35,378 nucleotides of DNA from Chloroflexota bacterium (lineage in GTDB: Bacteria; Chloroflexota; Dehalococcoidia; SZUA-161; SpSt-899). Below, in pieces: positions 1 to 8,096 of this stretch (its first letter is position 1; the number at the start of each line of letters is the position of its first letter). Both the position numbers and the translations under genes were made by a program. The DNA lies in NCBI GenBank assembly GCA_013203045.1, contig JABMQN010000193.1, positions 1-35,378 of the forward strand. The letters run 5' to 3'. The notes under the pieces are model-generated. The model was not told the origin of the DNA and searched no databases. It saw only the letters and a list, made by a program, of their open reading frames with translations.

Positions 1-1
1 C

Positions 2-83
2 GGGGGAGTGTCGGAATTGGCAGACGAGCATGATTTAGGATCATGTGGGGCAACCCGTGCGGGTTCGAGTCCCGCCTTCCCCA
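2..83 (+). tRNA. tRNA-Leu (anticodon TAG)
   Basis: Acceptor stem gggggag/cttcccc, anticodon loop tttagga giving TAG, T-loop ggttcgagtcc, long variable arm; CCA not encoded. Confidence 0.93.
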
Positions 84-421
84 TAATTTTTGCTTTTGCT
101 TAACAAACCCCATTTAAAGCCTCCTTTTGTAGAATAGAACCAAACTCACTATTCTCCGAGGAACCATCCTTCTTAGTCCCTCATGCCAGAGAGTCCACTG
201 TTTTTGGGGTGGACACTCCTCAGGATGGGGGTAGTCACTCTTCCTTGCCGCAATGCCCATCTGATACCATAGCTATTATAATGAGCCACAGGTATGTCAC
301 TCAGACTGGACTGTCCGTCATCATCACTCTGTCCGTAGCTGTCATAGGCAGGAACGCTGTTCTATGTCAGCGACTAATGGCGGGCATGGCATCTGAGTTT
401 GGCTGTTGCTGAGAAATAGCT

Positions 422-949
422 ATGCATGAGTTGACAATCAAAAACGAATTGTGGTCGTTTCAGCTTAAGAAGAGATATAGTGCTCTTAGTTGTGGCAAGG
501 TGGTTGCCAGCATTGTTAACTCTACTGGCAATGAGACATTCAGGTTCAGTAAAAGAGCATAAAAAGTCGAATTCCATGACGGCCAAACCATGGAATTTGT
601 ACAGAAATCAAAGTTGGGGATCGGTAGCGTTGAATACACCGTTTATCAGGACGAAGCACATGATGAAGAATACAGCATGTATCAGGATAAAGAACTTTTG
701 GGTAGTATCAGCAAAGAAACGCTGAAATCAAAATATCGATTGCAGATTAATGGAACGGGATCCAACATCGCCATGGGCAATTTCCTGGAAAGATCTTTTG
801 GCTATACGAATTTATTGGATAATACAATTACCATTCAGAAAGGGACTTCTCCGCTTTCCAGATGGAAAGTGACCAGCGAAAGCGAAATAACGCATATTGA
901 TGTAGCCATCATTCTTTTTCTGAGAGCAATGACTGAATTGATACAGTAA
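422..949 (+). pseudogene. Hypothetical protein interrupted by one in-frame TAA (560-562); possibly LURP-one/tubby-C2-like
   Basis: The same frame is open on both sides of the stop: MHELTIKNELWSFQLKKRYSALSCGKVVASIVNSTGNETFRFSKRA*KVEFHDGQTMEFVQKSKLGIGSVEYTVYQDEA... The ORF track lists only the downstream part (590..949). Confidence 0.55.
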
Positions 950-1319
950 CTTCTAATTTATTCGGATTTCGGACCTGTCCGACGCACATAGTACCATGGC
1001 AGGCGCGGCTCGATCTGGAATCCACCTCTCTCCACACTCTGAAAGATCAAGCCTTCACGATCCCACCGCCCGCCAATTATGAGTCATTGGGGACACCCCA
1101 AACCCCGGCAGGGAGGAATCCCTGCACCCTCTTTTCATCCTTTGTGGTGCCGGTGGTAACTGGCGTGGGGGATTGCTGGGAAAGCCCGGGCCTCTGTTCC
1201 TCCTGATGTATTTCGGAATGTATTGTTGATTGGTGGAACCGAGTGCTCATATTTCCAGCGAGGACATTTGCTATAATCGGGAAGAGTGTTAGCAAAAACT
1301 GCGTAATTTGGAGATTACC

Positions 1320-1874
1320 ATGATCGAATTAATAGATTACAGCGGAGGGTTCGATCCGGAGTTCAGCCATGAAAAATTGAGTAAAGAAACCTTACTAAAA
1401 CTTCGGGAAACATATGCTGACTACATCCGGGCCATTGATGGATTCTGGTATCTTGCGGTCAAGGAAAAGTGGGGCAATGATGTGGCATTGAAATGTGACA
1501 TCGAAGTCTGGGAAAAAGCTATGATGTTTGAACTCAAAGCGCTCAGTGAGGTCCTGAATATTCGGGGAGATGATGTTGCCACGGTACTTAAGTATCTCCA
1601 GTGTAATCCGTGGTGGGCATTCACCAAGTATCAAATAGAGATACTGGATAAAAACCATGCTATTGTTACCGAGTATACTTGCCGAACCCTTTTCGCACTG
1701 GAACGTGAGGGCAAGGGTCGAGAAGAACTGCAATGTCAGCAGGTTTGCCCTAGGATACAGGCGCTCAGGGCCACCTTTTTCAATCCTAAGATACAGTTCA
1801 ATTTGATAAAGGCACCCCCGCGAGAAAATGGCGATGATATCTGCTGCCAGTGGGAATTAAAACTCGAAAGTTGA
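1320..1874 (+). CDS. Hypothetical protein, DUF6125-like
   Basis: ORF with ggag about 6 nt upstream of ATG 1320 (ORF track start is 1308). The family call is from recalled resemblance (LRETYADYIRAIDGFWYLAVKEKWGND...). Confidence 0.65.
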   Translation: MIELIDYSGGFDPEFSHEKLSKETLLKLRETYADYIRAIDGFWYLAVKEKWGNDVALKCDIEVWEKAMMFELKALSEVLNIRGDDVATVLKYLQCNPWWAFTKYQIEILDKNHAIVTEYTCRTLFALEREGKGREELQCQQVCPRIQALRATFFNPKIQFNLIKAPPRENGDDICCQWELKLES

Positions 1875-1981
1875 ATACGAGAATTCATGCAAACGGACAG
1901 GTGTAAGGAACGTATTTCGTTGACGGTATTGAGTGGGATGCGATATAATAATCAGACGAAATATCCGGAGGTGGTGAACAC

Positions 1982-2098
1982 ATGGCGAATACTGCCGGAA
2001 AACGATACCAGTGCGGCAAATGTGGTGCCGAGGCAATGGTCACTCGTGGTGGTGATGGCACAGTCAAGTGCTGTGGACAAGAAATGCAACAGAAGTAA
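1982..2098 (+). CDS. Desulforedoxin-like small metal-binding protein (38 aa)
   Basis: MANTAGKRYQCGKCGAEAMVTRGGDGTVKCCGQEMQQK*; CxxC...CC spacing as in desulforedoxin; ggaggtg Shine-Dalgarno upstream; below the ORF-track length cutoff. Confidence 0.75.
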   Translation: MANTAGKRYQCGKCGAEAMVTRGGDGTVKCCGQEMQQK

Positions 2099-2114
2099 TA
2101 GGGGGTAAGTCTAG

Positions 2115-2258
2115 ATGCCAACTCAATTGGGCAAAAGGTTTGTGTGTGAGGTTTGCAATACAGAGGTCCTGGTTACCAAAGCCGGTGAAGGCGACCTTGA
2201 GTGTTGTGGGAAACCAATGGAGATGCAGCAACCAAGACCGTTGCCGTCATCTGACTAA
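2115..2258 (+). CDS. Desulforedoxin-like small metal-binding protein (47 aa), paralog of the preceding ORF
   Basis: MPTQLGKRFVCEVCNTEVLVTKAGEGDLECCGKPMEMQQPRPLPSSD*; same CxxC...CCGxxM pattern; starts 17 nt after the first stop. Confidence 0.78.
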   Translation: MPTQLGKRFVCEVCNTEVLVTKAGEGDLECCGKPMEMQQPRPLPSSD

Positions 2259-2290
2259 TAGAGATATCCGATCATATAAAATAGAATGGA

Positions 2291-2325
2291 AAAGGAGGGG
2301 GTTATTACAGCCCCTTCTTTTTGAT
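2291..2325 (+). terminator. Putative Rho-independent terminator after the desulforedoxin pair
   Basis: aaaggagggg-gttattacag-ccccttcttttt hairpin followed by a T-tract. Confidence 0.55.
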
Positions 2326-2337
2326 TAGGGGAGAAAT

Positions 2338-3213
2338 TTGCCGAAGCGATTCCACTATGGCGGTCAGGCAGTACTAGAAGGGGTCATGATGCGTGGTCCC
2401 AAGCAGGTCAAGATAGCTGTTCGCAGACCTGATGGGGAGATCGTCACTAAAACTGAGCCGTTGAGTCAGATCTATACGGGTCGACTCAGGAAAGTTCCCT
2501 TTATCCGAGGTTTTTTTGCACTCATTGAGACCATGGTGCTGGGCATCAAGTCTCTGATGTTCTCAGCGAATGTGGCCGTAGAAGCAGAGCTTGATGAAAA
2601 ACCCAAACCAGTAGTGATATGGATTCCGGTGGTTTTGGGAATAGTCTTTGGAGTAGCTCTATTTGTAGTTTTGCCGATGGTGATAACCCATTATGGAATT
2701 GATCGCCTGACTGACTCTTCGATAGTAAGTAATGCAGCCGATGGAGTTTTACGTGTCCTGATATTTCTGGCGTATCTTGGATTAATGTCCCTGCTACCTG
2801 ATATCCGCCGGGTTTTTGCCTATCATGGTGCTGAACACAAAACGGTCAATGCCTATGAAGCCGGTGCGCCGCTGAATGTTGAATCTGTGCAGCAATTCAG
2901 TACAGCCCATACCCGTTGTGGAACCGGATTTCTCCTCATCGTAATGGTAATTGCCATTTGCGTTTTCGTGTTCACCGGACAGCCTGCAATTTATTGGCGT
3001 TTGCTTTCGCGCCTCATCCTTCTTCCCGTTATTGCCGCGATCGGTTATGAACTGATCCACTTCGCTGCTGATCGCACTGAAAACATTGTCATAAAGGCTA
3101 TAATGCGCCCCAGTCTTGCATTGCAATCGCTTACTACTCGTCAGCCGGATTCTCAGCAAGTTGAAGTGGCTATTGAGGCGCTTCAAGGGGTGTTAGAGCC
3201 TGAAGAAAAGTAG
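2338..3213 (+). CDS. DUF1385 family membrane protein (YqhQ-like)
   Basis: YGGQAVLEGVMMRGP, RGFFALIETMVLGIKSL and YHGAEHKTVNAYE motifs; TTG start with ggggag upstream. Confidence 0.9.
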   Translation: MPKRFHYGGQAVLEGVMMRGPKQVKIAVRRPDGEIVTKTEPLSQIYTGRLRKVPFIRGFFALIETMVLGIKSLMFSANVAVEAELDEKPKPVVIWIPVVLGIVFGVALFVVLPMVITHYGIDRLTDSSIVSNAADGVLRVLIFLAYLGLMSLLPDIRRVFAYHGAEHKTVNAYEAGAPLNVESVQQFSTAHTRCGTGFLLIVMVIAICVFVFTGQPAIYWRLLSRLILLPVIAAIGYELIHFAADRTENIVIKAIMRPSLALQSLTTRQPDSQQVEVAIEALQGVLEPEEK

Positions 3214-3253
3214 TGCACTGTTCCTACACATACTTGATATGTGATGGGGGTAG

Positions 3254-3321
3254 AACTCCGTTCGTCCTGAGCCCGTCGAAGGGGAATGCGTTCATACCTC
3301 GATAAACTCAGCATGAACGGA
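3254..3321. repeat. REP/MITE-like imperfect inverted repeat
   Basis: ccgttcgtcctgagcccgtcgaagg ... cctcgataaactcagcatgaacgg; the arms are imperfect reverse complements. Confidence 0.7.
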
Positions 3322-3372
3322 CCTTAGAATGAAATGCAACGTTATCTACAGCACAATACTATTGTGCCCGCT

Positions 3373-3687
3373 CTATTCTTCTTCTCCCAACTTGCGATAG
3401 AAACAGGAAACTTCACCGGTGTGGCATACCGGCCCTACGGGTTCAGCTTTTATTAGAATCGTATCGACATCGCAATCGATGTAGATTTCTTTCACATTAA
3501 TAAAATTGCCTGATGTAGCTCCCTTGTGCCACAGTTCTTGCCTGCTGCGGCTCCAGAACCAGGCTTGACCGGTGGACTTGGTTTTCTCCAGCGATTCCTC
3601 ATTCATGTAACCTAGCATGAGCACCTGCCCGCTATTTGCATCCTGAATAATTGCAGGGATCAATCCTTTTTCATCGAATTTTGGCAT
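3373..3687 (-). CDS. hisI: Phosphoribosyl-AMP cyclohydrolase
   Basis: [36 protein letters not shown]...[20 protein letters not shown]...[27 protein letters not shown]. Confidence 0.95.
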   Translation of the reverse strand: MPKFDEKGLIPAIIQDANSGQVLMLGYMNEESLEKTKSTGQAWFWSRSRQELWHKGATSGNFINVKEIYIDCDVDTILIKAEPVGPVCHTGEVSCFYRKLGEEE

Positions 3688-3834
3688 GGTGTTTCGTTCC
3701 TTTCTATTGCTACGAAAATAGGTCCTTTGGAGTGCGGGAGCCGTGCTCTCGCAACCCTGCTCACCTGTTGTTCAGGCATTTGCGATCCCACCCTCGAACC
3801 GCCCAAATGCACCTCGGGGGCTGACGCCCCCGCA

Positions 3835-4055
3835 ACCCCTTCCACTATCCCTGACCCCTGACCCCTGATCCCCGATCCCTGCACACTCTTTATCGTTTTG
3901 AAAAGAGCTGTCAGTTGTCAGTCATCGGTCATCAGTTCTCCCATCCTCTCCCAGTTGTCAACCACGAAGGTCACGAAGGACACGGAGACCACTGTCAGCT
4001 ATCAGTCTCCCCAGATCCTCCGCCGCCTCCCGACCCCTGATCCCTGATCACAGCC
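3835..4055. repeat. Low-complexity dispersed intergenic repeat block
   Basis: Iterations of (c)ccctgaccc / tgatccc, tgtcagt/catcagt, and ccacgaaggtcacgaaggacacgg. Confidence 0.6.
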
Positions 4056-4753
4056 AAAGCTTCTTTCAAGTCGATATTTCCGGTGTAGATGGCTCGACCG
4101 GTGATGGCCCCTTCCACACCGATTTCAGAGAGCTTCTTTAAATGTTCAATTGAAGCGATACCCCCGGCTGCGATCACAGGAATCTTGGTCGAAGCTTTAA
4201 ACTTCTCGATCTCTTCGTAGTTTGGCTCTGTCAGGGTGCCGTCGCGAGAGATATCGGTATAGATGAACCTCATTACACCTCGTGATTCCATTTGCGAAAT
4301 AACTTCTTCTATGCGCAGACTGCCTTCCTCTTTCCAGCCCCTCCCCCTTACATAACCGTCTTTAGCATCAATGCTGACGATAATCTGTTCTCCAAATTGT
4401 TGACAAGCCTCTGTTACAAGGTCAGGTTCTTCGAGCGCCACAGTTCCCAAAATCATTCGGTCGATACCCAGATTCAGCAAATGCTCCATCGTTTCAATGA
4501 GCCTGATTCCTCCCCCGATCTGTACTGGAATCTGTACCTTTTTTGCTATCTCGCCGATAACGTCAGCGTTGCACAGTTTGCCTTCGGCTGCCCCATCGAG
4601 GTCCACGAGATGGATCCGCTTAGCCCCTGCGCTTTCCCATCGCAGAGCCATGGAGATAGGATCGTCAGAAAACACAGTCTCTTTGGAATAGTCACCTTGA
4701 TACAGGCGAACACATTTGCCGTCTCTCAAATCGATAGCAGGGATTACTTCCAT
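3995..4753 (-). CDS. hisA: 1-(5-phosphoribosyl)-5-[(5-phosphoribosylamino)methylideneamino]imidazole-4-carboxamide isomerase, with a repeat-derived C-terminal tail
   Basis: MEVIPAIDLRDGKCVRLYQGDY...GGGIRLIETMEHLLNLGIDRMILGT...PVIAAGGIASIEHL; start overlaps the argD 3' end by 10 bp. Confidence 0.95.
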   Translation of the reverse strand: MEVIPAIDLRDGKCVRLYQGDYSKETVFSDDPISMALRWESAGAKRIHLVDLDGAAEGKLCNADVIGEIAKKVQIPVQIGGGIRLIETMEHLLNLGIDRMILGTVALEEPDLVTEACQQFGEQIIVSIDAKDGYVRGRGWKEEGSLRIEEVISQMESRGVMRFIYTDISRDGTLTEPNYEEIEKFKASTKIPVIAAGGIASIEHLKKLSEIGVEGAITGRAIYTGNIDLKEALAVIRDQGSGGGGGSGETDS

Positions 4754-5928
4754 TGGTTAAAAACATCCTTTAAAATGCTGATAGCTTCATCGACATCGCT
4801 CTTTTGAGTAATCAATGCAGGCATCATTCTGATAGCATCAGGTTTTACCGGATTTAGGAGCAACCCTCTCTCATTGCATGCTGTTATCACATCGGCTGAA
4901 ATCTCACGATCGAATTGCACAGCACAGAGGAATCCCTTGCCTCGCACATCCGTGATGAAATCGAATTCGGACTTCAAGCCTTCGAGTGCCGCGATCAAGT
5001 ATGCACCGACTTCTCTGGTATTTTCCAATATGCCATTCTCAAGGATGAATTTCATCGTTGCGTATCCCACAGCACAGACCAGCGGGTTTCCGCCGAACGT
5101 CGAACCGTGCTCACCCGGCTCAAAAACCGATGCGTGTTCTTTGGCCAGTATAGCGCCTATCGGCACTCCGCCCCCTAGTCCTTTGGCGAGTGTCACAATG
5201 TCCGGTTCGATGCCCAGTTGCTCGTAAGCAAAAAGGGTGCCGGTTCTTCCGATTCCTGTCTGAATTTCATCCAATAATAGAAGTAGATTGTTCTCATCGC
5301 ACCATTCCCGGACCTGCTTGAAATAGTCATTGGTTGGAGTGTTGACGCCGCTTTCACCTTGAATCGGTTCCAATAGCACCGCGCAAGTCAGTTTGGTAGT
5401 AGCTGACTTTATAGCCTCAAAACTTGCATATTCCACATTGATGAAACCATCGGGAAGGGGCACGAACGGGTTTTGGAATTTATGTTGCCCGGTTGCCGCG
5501 ATGGCTGCCATGGTGCGACCGTGGAATGAACCAGTTACCGTGATGATCTCATAGGCCCCGTCGCGATGCATGCGCCCATATTTCCGCGCCAGTTTGAATG
5601 CGGCTTCGTTGGCTTCAGCCCCGCTGTTACCGAAGAAGACCCTGTCAAGGCAGCTATTCTCAACCAGAAGCTCCGCTAGCTGAAGTTGAGGGGTTGTGTA
5701 ATACTGATTTGAAACCTGGATAAGCGTTCGAGACTGTTGATTCAGTGCATCGACGATCGTTGGATGGCAGTGGCCGAGAGAGTTGACTGCCCATCCCCCG
5801 ACGAAGTCGAGATATTCTTTGCCGTTTTCATCCCATACGCGGCTTCCCTTGCCACGGACTATGACGATAGGCTGCCGCTTGAAGGTGCGCATGAAATATT
5901 TCTCTTCTAATTCTGTCCAGTTCGACAT
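4744..5928 (-). CDS. argD: Acetylornithine/succinyldiaminopimelate-type aminotransferase (class III, PLP-dependent)
   Basis: VWDENGKEYLDFVGGWAVNSLGHCHP, FFGNSGAEANEAAFKLARKY, LLLLDEIQTGIGRTGTLFAYE, TLAKGLGGGVPIGA. Confidence 0.92.
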   Translation of the reverse strand: MSNWTELEEKYFMRTFKRQPIVIVRGKGSRVWDENGKEYLDFVGGWAVNSLGHCHPTIVDALNQQSRTLIQVSNQYYTTPQLQLAELLVENSCLDRVFFGNSGAEANEAAFKLARKYGRMHRDGAYEIITVTGSFHGRTMAAIAATGQHKFQNPFVPLPDGFINVEYASFEAIKSATTKLTCAVLLEPIQGESGVNTPTNDYFKQVREWCDENNLLLLLDEIQTGIGRTGTLFAYEQLGIEPDIVTLAKGLGGGVPIGAILAKEHASVFEPGEHGSTFGGNPLVCAVGYATMKFILENGILENTREVGAYLIAALEGLKSEFDFITDVRGKGFLCAVQFDREISADVITACNERGLLLNPVKPDAIRMMPALITQKSDVDEAISILKDVFNQWK

Positions 5929-6059
5929 TTTTTTACCTACGATAGAGTATTTTGACAGATTCCTGCCGCAAGTATAGAGTATAATAAAATATTCGTTACA
6001 ATTGCAATCGAATTATGGTTTCCCTGAAAGATGTGAATACCACTTGGAGCTAAAACCAT

Positions 6060-6902
6060 ATGTTCCCCATTTCTGATGGTGACCTTCAGCGCCGCAGTTT
6101 TCCATATGTGAATGTCAGCATTATTGCTATTTGTACACTCGTATTCATTTATGAGTTGACGCTTGGAAACCAGGACGTATTTTTCTACCAGTTTGGGCTG
6201 GTGCCAGTCGAGTTAACCCAGGGGATTGATCTCGAATTCATTTGTGGCAACCAAATATTTTGGGACACACAACCCGGATTCTCTTCAATAGGCTGTGATG
6301 ATGTCAATACCGGTTTTAGCAATTGGACCACCATGTTCACCTCAATGTTCATGCATGGTGACATTATGCATTTTATGGGGAATATGTTGTTTCTGTGGGT
6401 GTTTGGAGACAATGTTGAGGATAAATTTGGTCATTTCCGTTATCTGCTTTTCTATTTGGCAGCTGGCGTTGCCGCCTCCTGGTTTCAGATTGCAACCGAT
6501 ACCGAATCCATAAGTCCCACAATCGGTGCCAGTGGAGCTATCGCGGGGGTTTTGGGGGCTTATCTACTGCTATTCCCGTTTAGTCGGGTAAGTACAGTGG
6601 TGATTTTCTTTTTCATCACTGTAGTCAAAATCCCTGCCTACGTTTTACTGGGATTCTGGTTTGTATTACAGTTCATTCCTGGAATGGCGGAGCTGGGATC
6701 GTCGTCTCATTCAGGCGGTATAGCTTACTGGGCTCATATAGGGGGATTCATAGTGGGCGTAGCGGTGGTCGTCATCTACAAGATGTTTAAAAAAGAGCCT
6801 ATTTGGCCCGGTGGACGTGGTGGACATGGAGGCCCTGGCGGATATGGGGGTGGTGGACCTCGAGAGGTCAAGTACTGGCGCGGCAGACCAATTGACTACT
6901 GA
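6060..6902 (+). CDS. Rhomboid family intramembrane serine protease
   Basis: FPYVNVSIIAICTLVFIYEL; HGDIMHFMGNMLFLWVFGDNVED; GASGAIAGVLGAYL (GxSG); YWAHIGGFIVG; Gly-rich cytosolic tail. Confidence 0.93.
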   Translation: MFPISDGDLQRRSFPYVNVSIIAICTLVFIYELTLGNQDVFFYQFGLVPVELTQGIDLEFICGNQIFWDTQPGFSSIGCDDVNTGFSNWTTMFTSMFMHGDIMHFMGNMLFLWVFGDNVEDKFGHFRYLLFYLAAGVAASWFQIATDTESISPTIGASGAIAGVLGAYLLLFPFSRVSTVVIFFFITVVKIPAYVLLGFWFVLQFIPGMAELGSSSHSGGIAYWAHIGGFIVGVAVVVIYKMFKKEPIWPGGRGGHGGPGGYGGGGPREVKYWRGRPIDY

Positions 6903-7031
6903 CGAATATCAAATATCAAACATTGTTTCGGTGCATGGCTTTTTGTCATTTGAACTTTAAACTTGATTTGGCATTTGGATTTTGGAATTTGTTATTTACT
7001 ACCCCGAGGAAAAGTTTAGCTGCTATCCCTC

Positions 7032-8063
7032 TCAACTCACAGCCGCTTGAGCACTGTTGACCCTCTCAAGTAGTGCATTCATCAATTTAGCAGTTGATAG
7101 TGCCAGGAAGTACCCACTGATCTTGCTACCATTAGTCTCAAACGTCATTTGCACCACGAAGACATTGGCATCCTTATTGGAAAGTGGCCTGAATGCGTTA
7201 TCCAGAATCCTTCCCGCCTTTCCCATGATCAGGTTGGGAGGGGTGGGCATCAACTTCATGTTGGCCGCGTCTGCAAGTGAATTGAGGAAAAAGCCGCCAG
7301 CTATATTCCCCATTTCCTTGAGGGCGGATTCCCCTATTTCATCAAAGCTGGTTGTGCTGCCAAGAATTTGGCCGGTAATCAGGTCTGCTAATCCATAAGC
7401 CACACGTGGTGGATAGAAAAGCAGCATATGTCCGGTAGCATCCCCCATAATGTCCATACTGATTCCAACCAGTTTACCTTCGGGATTTTTCAAAAGATCG
7501 GCTACATTGCTCGCTGCCACGTGTCTGGGCTCAGCTCCGTTGATTCTTACATCACGTCCTACCATGCCGGCAATCCCTGAGATCGCGTTTTGAGTGGCCT
7601 CGGTGATTAAATCAGCTAAAACACATGCTTCCCCTTCACTGAACTCGTCAAGTGAGAGAATTTCTTCACGATTCGACTCATGGTCGGCTAACCCATTTTC
7701 AATAGTATTTTTAAGATATTCCAATTTGCAAGGTTTGGAGAGGTATGCATAGACTCCGGCTGCCTGGGACAATCTTGTCAATTTAAGTTCTGGGTCTGGT
7801 ACCGCGGTCAGGAAAATTATGACCGTATCATCACAAAGCTTCTTCAGGACATACATAAGGTCGAACCCGGACATTCCGGGCATTCGCACATCCGAGACAA
7901 TCGCATCGAAATGCGCTTGTGTGATCTTGAAGAGCGCATCTTCTCCGCTACTGGATTCCTCCACATCGAAACCTTCTTCGGATAAATACTCGCATACCAT
8001 GGTGCGCAGAGCCTCTTCATCATCGATAACCAAAATAGACTTGCCTTGCCAGTTTGTGGACAT
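7032..8063 (-). CDS. Response regulator: receiver domain fused to a CheC-like phosphatase domain
   Basis: N-terminal SILVIDDEEALR...DAIVSDVRMPGMSG...SKPCKLEYL receiver; C-terminal ESALKEMGNIAGGFFLNSLADAANMKLMPTPP with the CheC-type ExxN...P pattern. Confidence 0.82.
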   Translation of the reverse strand: MSTNWQGKSILVIDDEEALRTMVCEYLSEEGFDVEESSSGEDALFKITQAHFDAIVSDVRMPGMSGFDLMYVLKKLCDDTVIIFLTAVPDPELKLTRLSQAAGVYAYLSKPCKLEYLKNTIENGLADHESNREEILSLDEFSEGEACVLADLITEATQNAISGIAGMVGRDVRINGAEPRHVAASNVADLLKNPEGKLVGISMDIMGDATGHMLLFYPPRVAYGLADLITGQILGSTTSFDEIGESALKEMGNIAGGFFLNSLADAANMKLMPTPPNLIMGKAGRILDNAFRPLSNKDANVFVVQMTFETNGSKISGYFLALSTAKLMNALLERVNSAQAAVS

Positions 8064-8096
8064 TTTCCCTCCTCTTTCGATAAAAACAAAAGTCCC

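Noticed and set aside
190-235. gagtccactgtttttggggtggacactcc inverted repeat resembling an IS3-type end
   Set aside because: Only a short hairpin; no transposase or partner end nearby, and the 209-412 ORF has no transposase motif.
560-562. Possible recoded stop linked to the tRNA-Sec gene
   Set aside because: The codon is TAA, not TGA, so Sec insertion cannot apply.
1077-1295. 72-aa minus-strand ORF
   Set aside because: Lies in repeat-like intergenic DNA; no family resemblance or ribosome-binding site.
2794-3186. 130-aa minus-strand ORF
   Set aside because: Fully antisense to the DUF1385 gene; no recognisable motif.
3660-3884. 74-aa minus-strand ORF MQGSGIRGQGSGIVEG...
   Set aside because: Translation of low-complexity intergenic repeats overlapping the hisI start.
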